64,000 nucleotides of DNA from Crotophaga sulcirostris (taxonomy: Eukaryota; Chordata; Aves; Cuculiformes; Crotophagidae). A program made the translations under genes and the position numbers. Of the stretch, positions 62,061-64,000 are shown piece by piece. Under the pieces are notes generated by a model that was not told the DNA's origin, did not search any database, and was given only the letters and a program-made list of their open reading frames with translations. The stretch covers positions 62,001 through 126,000 of the forward strand of contig VYZB01000723.1 of the NCBI GenBank assembly GCA_013397455.1, in the 5' to 3' direction. Position 1 is the stretch's first letter. Each line of letters starts with the position of its first letter.

Positions 62061-64000
62061 GGTAAAGCATCACCTTGTGTTCCCAGCCCTGTACTAGGAC
62101 CTGAGACTAGAGGATTACCCCTAGTCATCCTAGCACCATCACATATAACCCCCTAAGAACAGCAGTGGGAGCTAGGGGCTATCCGTTCGTCAGGGAACTG
62201 ATCTGCATCCTGTCTTTGCAATGCCCTGTCTTCACAACAGCCCTTTAGGACAAGACATCAGAGTTTCTCCCAGAGAAATGGGGCAGAGAGGAACTGCTTG
62301 GCTGCAAAGTCTGCAGTCACAGTGGGGATGAAGCTGTGACTTCCCCTCCCTCCACAGCCCCAGTTATTAAGTTAGTCAATAATGACCTTGGTGCTCTGAC
62401 TGATATGCTTCAAGGCAATACAAAAAGATATCTCCTTTTTCTTTCTGGGGAAGGCAACAGTTGGTGTTCCCAGGCTGCTAGTTTCTTGTGTGTGTAAGTC
62501 GAAAGGGTCAATGCTTCTTCCCATCCCTCCACTCCTTAACTACTGTTGACACTCTTGTCCTGCTATTGCAAGGTTTCTCATTTTGCTCTTTCCCTCACTA
62601 ACATTCCCTGGTATAAAGAGATGTAATTCTATGCTTGCACTGAAAAGTGAATATAACAAAACTCACTCCAGTTTTTTCAGTATCCTTGTCCCTGCTTGCA
62701 GGTTTATCTCAGGCATCCATACATGCTGGAATTGCAAATACACCACTGTAGACTATGTAGTGAAGGCATTTCTTGAACTCTGCATGGGAACAGGCAGTTC
62801 CATCCATGGTTTCCACCATCAGACACAACAGGAGATACAATTAACATAAAGCAATGTTAAAATACATGTCAAGGTAAAGACATCAACATAGAACCAGTAG
62901 GCCCACCAGAAAGGGTCTAGCTGAGCTCTGATACCTCAGCCTGCTACGAAATAAGAGTAAGTTTAAAAAGCTTGGAGTTAAAAAGAAATCCAGCCTGCAA
63001 CGAATATACTTTGGGGACTCAGTTCTCTGCCCTGACTCCCCATACCATTGATGCTGGCACTCAGTATTTGAGATGATAATAGTTAAGGTTTTGTTCTCCT
63101 AGCTTCATGCTGATGGACTCCAGTTTTAATGGGACTGCACTTCATTTTATTTAAACTTACGTTAAGCACATTTTCTCAAACACCAGTCCTAATCTTGAGG
63201 GATGACATGGGTTCTTGTGGTCTTGGTAGCTAGCTGCCTACCTCAGAACATCAATACAATACAGGAAAAAAAGAAAAACAGTAAAACACCATATAATACT
63301 TTTAAAAATAATTTAAAATTATTCTTTTTTGCTCCTTTAAAATGCAATATTGAGTTAAAGAAAATACTGTGCTGAAGATATGAAAGCAGTTGGGAGCCTT
63401 ATATAGAGTTTCAAGGTTTCCCAATTTTGACAGTTCCTAGTGCTACCAGTGTTCTTGTAACAGCACAGCAGAGTTGCCTGGGCCTTTGATTTCACTCCGT
63501 CAGCAAAAGCAGAAGGGAAGAAGAGTTAAACTTCTTTATATCTCTTCGAGGCACAGCCAACACCAAGCACTTGGCTTCCTGAGACAATAGCTCCATTTCA
63601 GGCATTCAAAAGGTATGCTTATATTTAGACTGTCTTCTAGGCTGACTGACATGCAACTCCCACTAATAGGAATCCCAATAAAAAAGAAAGTCTTTGTAAT
63701 TCAAGTATTTAAGGACACTTGTGACAAACCTCCTCAATACAGAACTCTGAAGAACCAGCATGTGACAGCCTCAGAGTGCTATAAGTAACTCAGTGTTCCC
63801 TCCTCTATTTTATAAATCCAAGATTTGGCCTTATTTCTTTACAAACTTTATTGGCTGTACCCATACACTACAGTCATACAAAACACAGACACAAACATGT
63901 GCACTCCCTTGACATCTTGGTTTTCCACATCAAAGACCTTATCATAAGCACATAAACATTTTAAATATTCCTTGTAACAGGGATTTGATTGCCTTTGCAA
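62061..64000. other. Unique non-coding stretch to window end
   Basis: No gene or repeat was recognised. An 88-codon plus frame at 62,583-62,849 has no family features. A-rich and T-rich runs occur near 63,265-63,330. Confidence 0.55.

Overview
The window looks like ordinary non-coding avian chromosomal DNA, either intergenic or deep intronic. The main evidence is the repeats. At least nine pieces of the CR1 non-LTR retrotransposon are present on both strands, mostly cut off at their 5' ends. Several end in the octamer tails typical of CR1, either ATTCTATG-like or ATACTGTG-like. I see no Alu, B1 or L1 sequence and only one mammal-style ancient SINE (MIR) fossil. That pattern fits a bird best; another CR1-rich sauropsid cannot be excluded. 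The sequence is AT-rich with few CpGs and has no CpG island. I found no bacterial-type operon, CRISPR array, tRNA, rRNA or intact protein-coding gene.

Layout. From 1 to 20 kb the sequence is unique, with only short tandem duplications and low-complexity tracts. At 20.2-21.0 kb an old, decayed CR1 piece on the plus strand abuts a younger CR1 piece on the minus strand that still carries a 178-codon open reading frame. A MIR relic lies near 23.8 kb. Between 25.9 and 29.4 kb there are several exon-like open segments with splice-like borders; the best is on the minus strand at 27,271-27,420. An old CR1 lies at 30.0-30.4 kb. The longest CR1 here (about 1.7 kb, minus strand, covering reverse transcriptase and the 3' end) is at 34.5-36.2 kb. 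Short CR1 3' ends lie at 37.2, 40.2 and 43.9 kb, and a 0.9 kb CR1 lies at 46.5-47.5 kb. The region 47.5-61.4 kb is unique and AT-rich. A last old CR1 piece lies at 61.4-62.06 kb.

How the parts relate. No genes here work together in a pathway. The longest open frames that can be identified are remains of CR1 ORF2 (endonuclease/reverse transcriptase), and all copies are broken or truncated. Two CR1 generations are visible: older copies with ATTCTATG-like or lost tails, and a younger set (20.4, 40.2, 43.9 and 46.5 kb) sharing ATACTGTG-like tails.

I did not find a convincing undescribed biological system. The observations most worth a second look are a small inverted segment at the tail of the 46.5 kb CR1, which looks like a template switch, and the exon-like segment at 27.3 kb. 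All exon calls rest on reading by eye, without conservation or transcript data, and are given low confidence.
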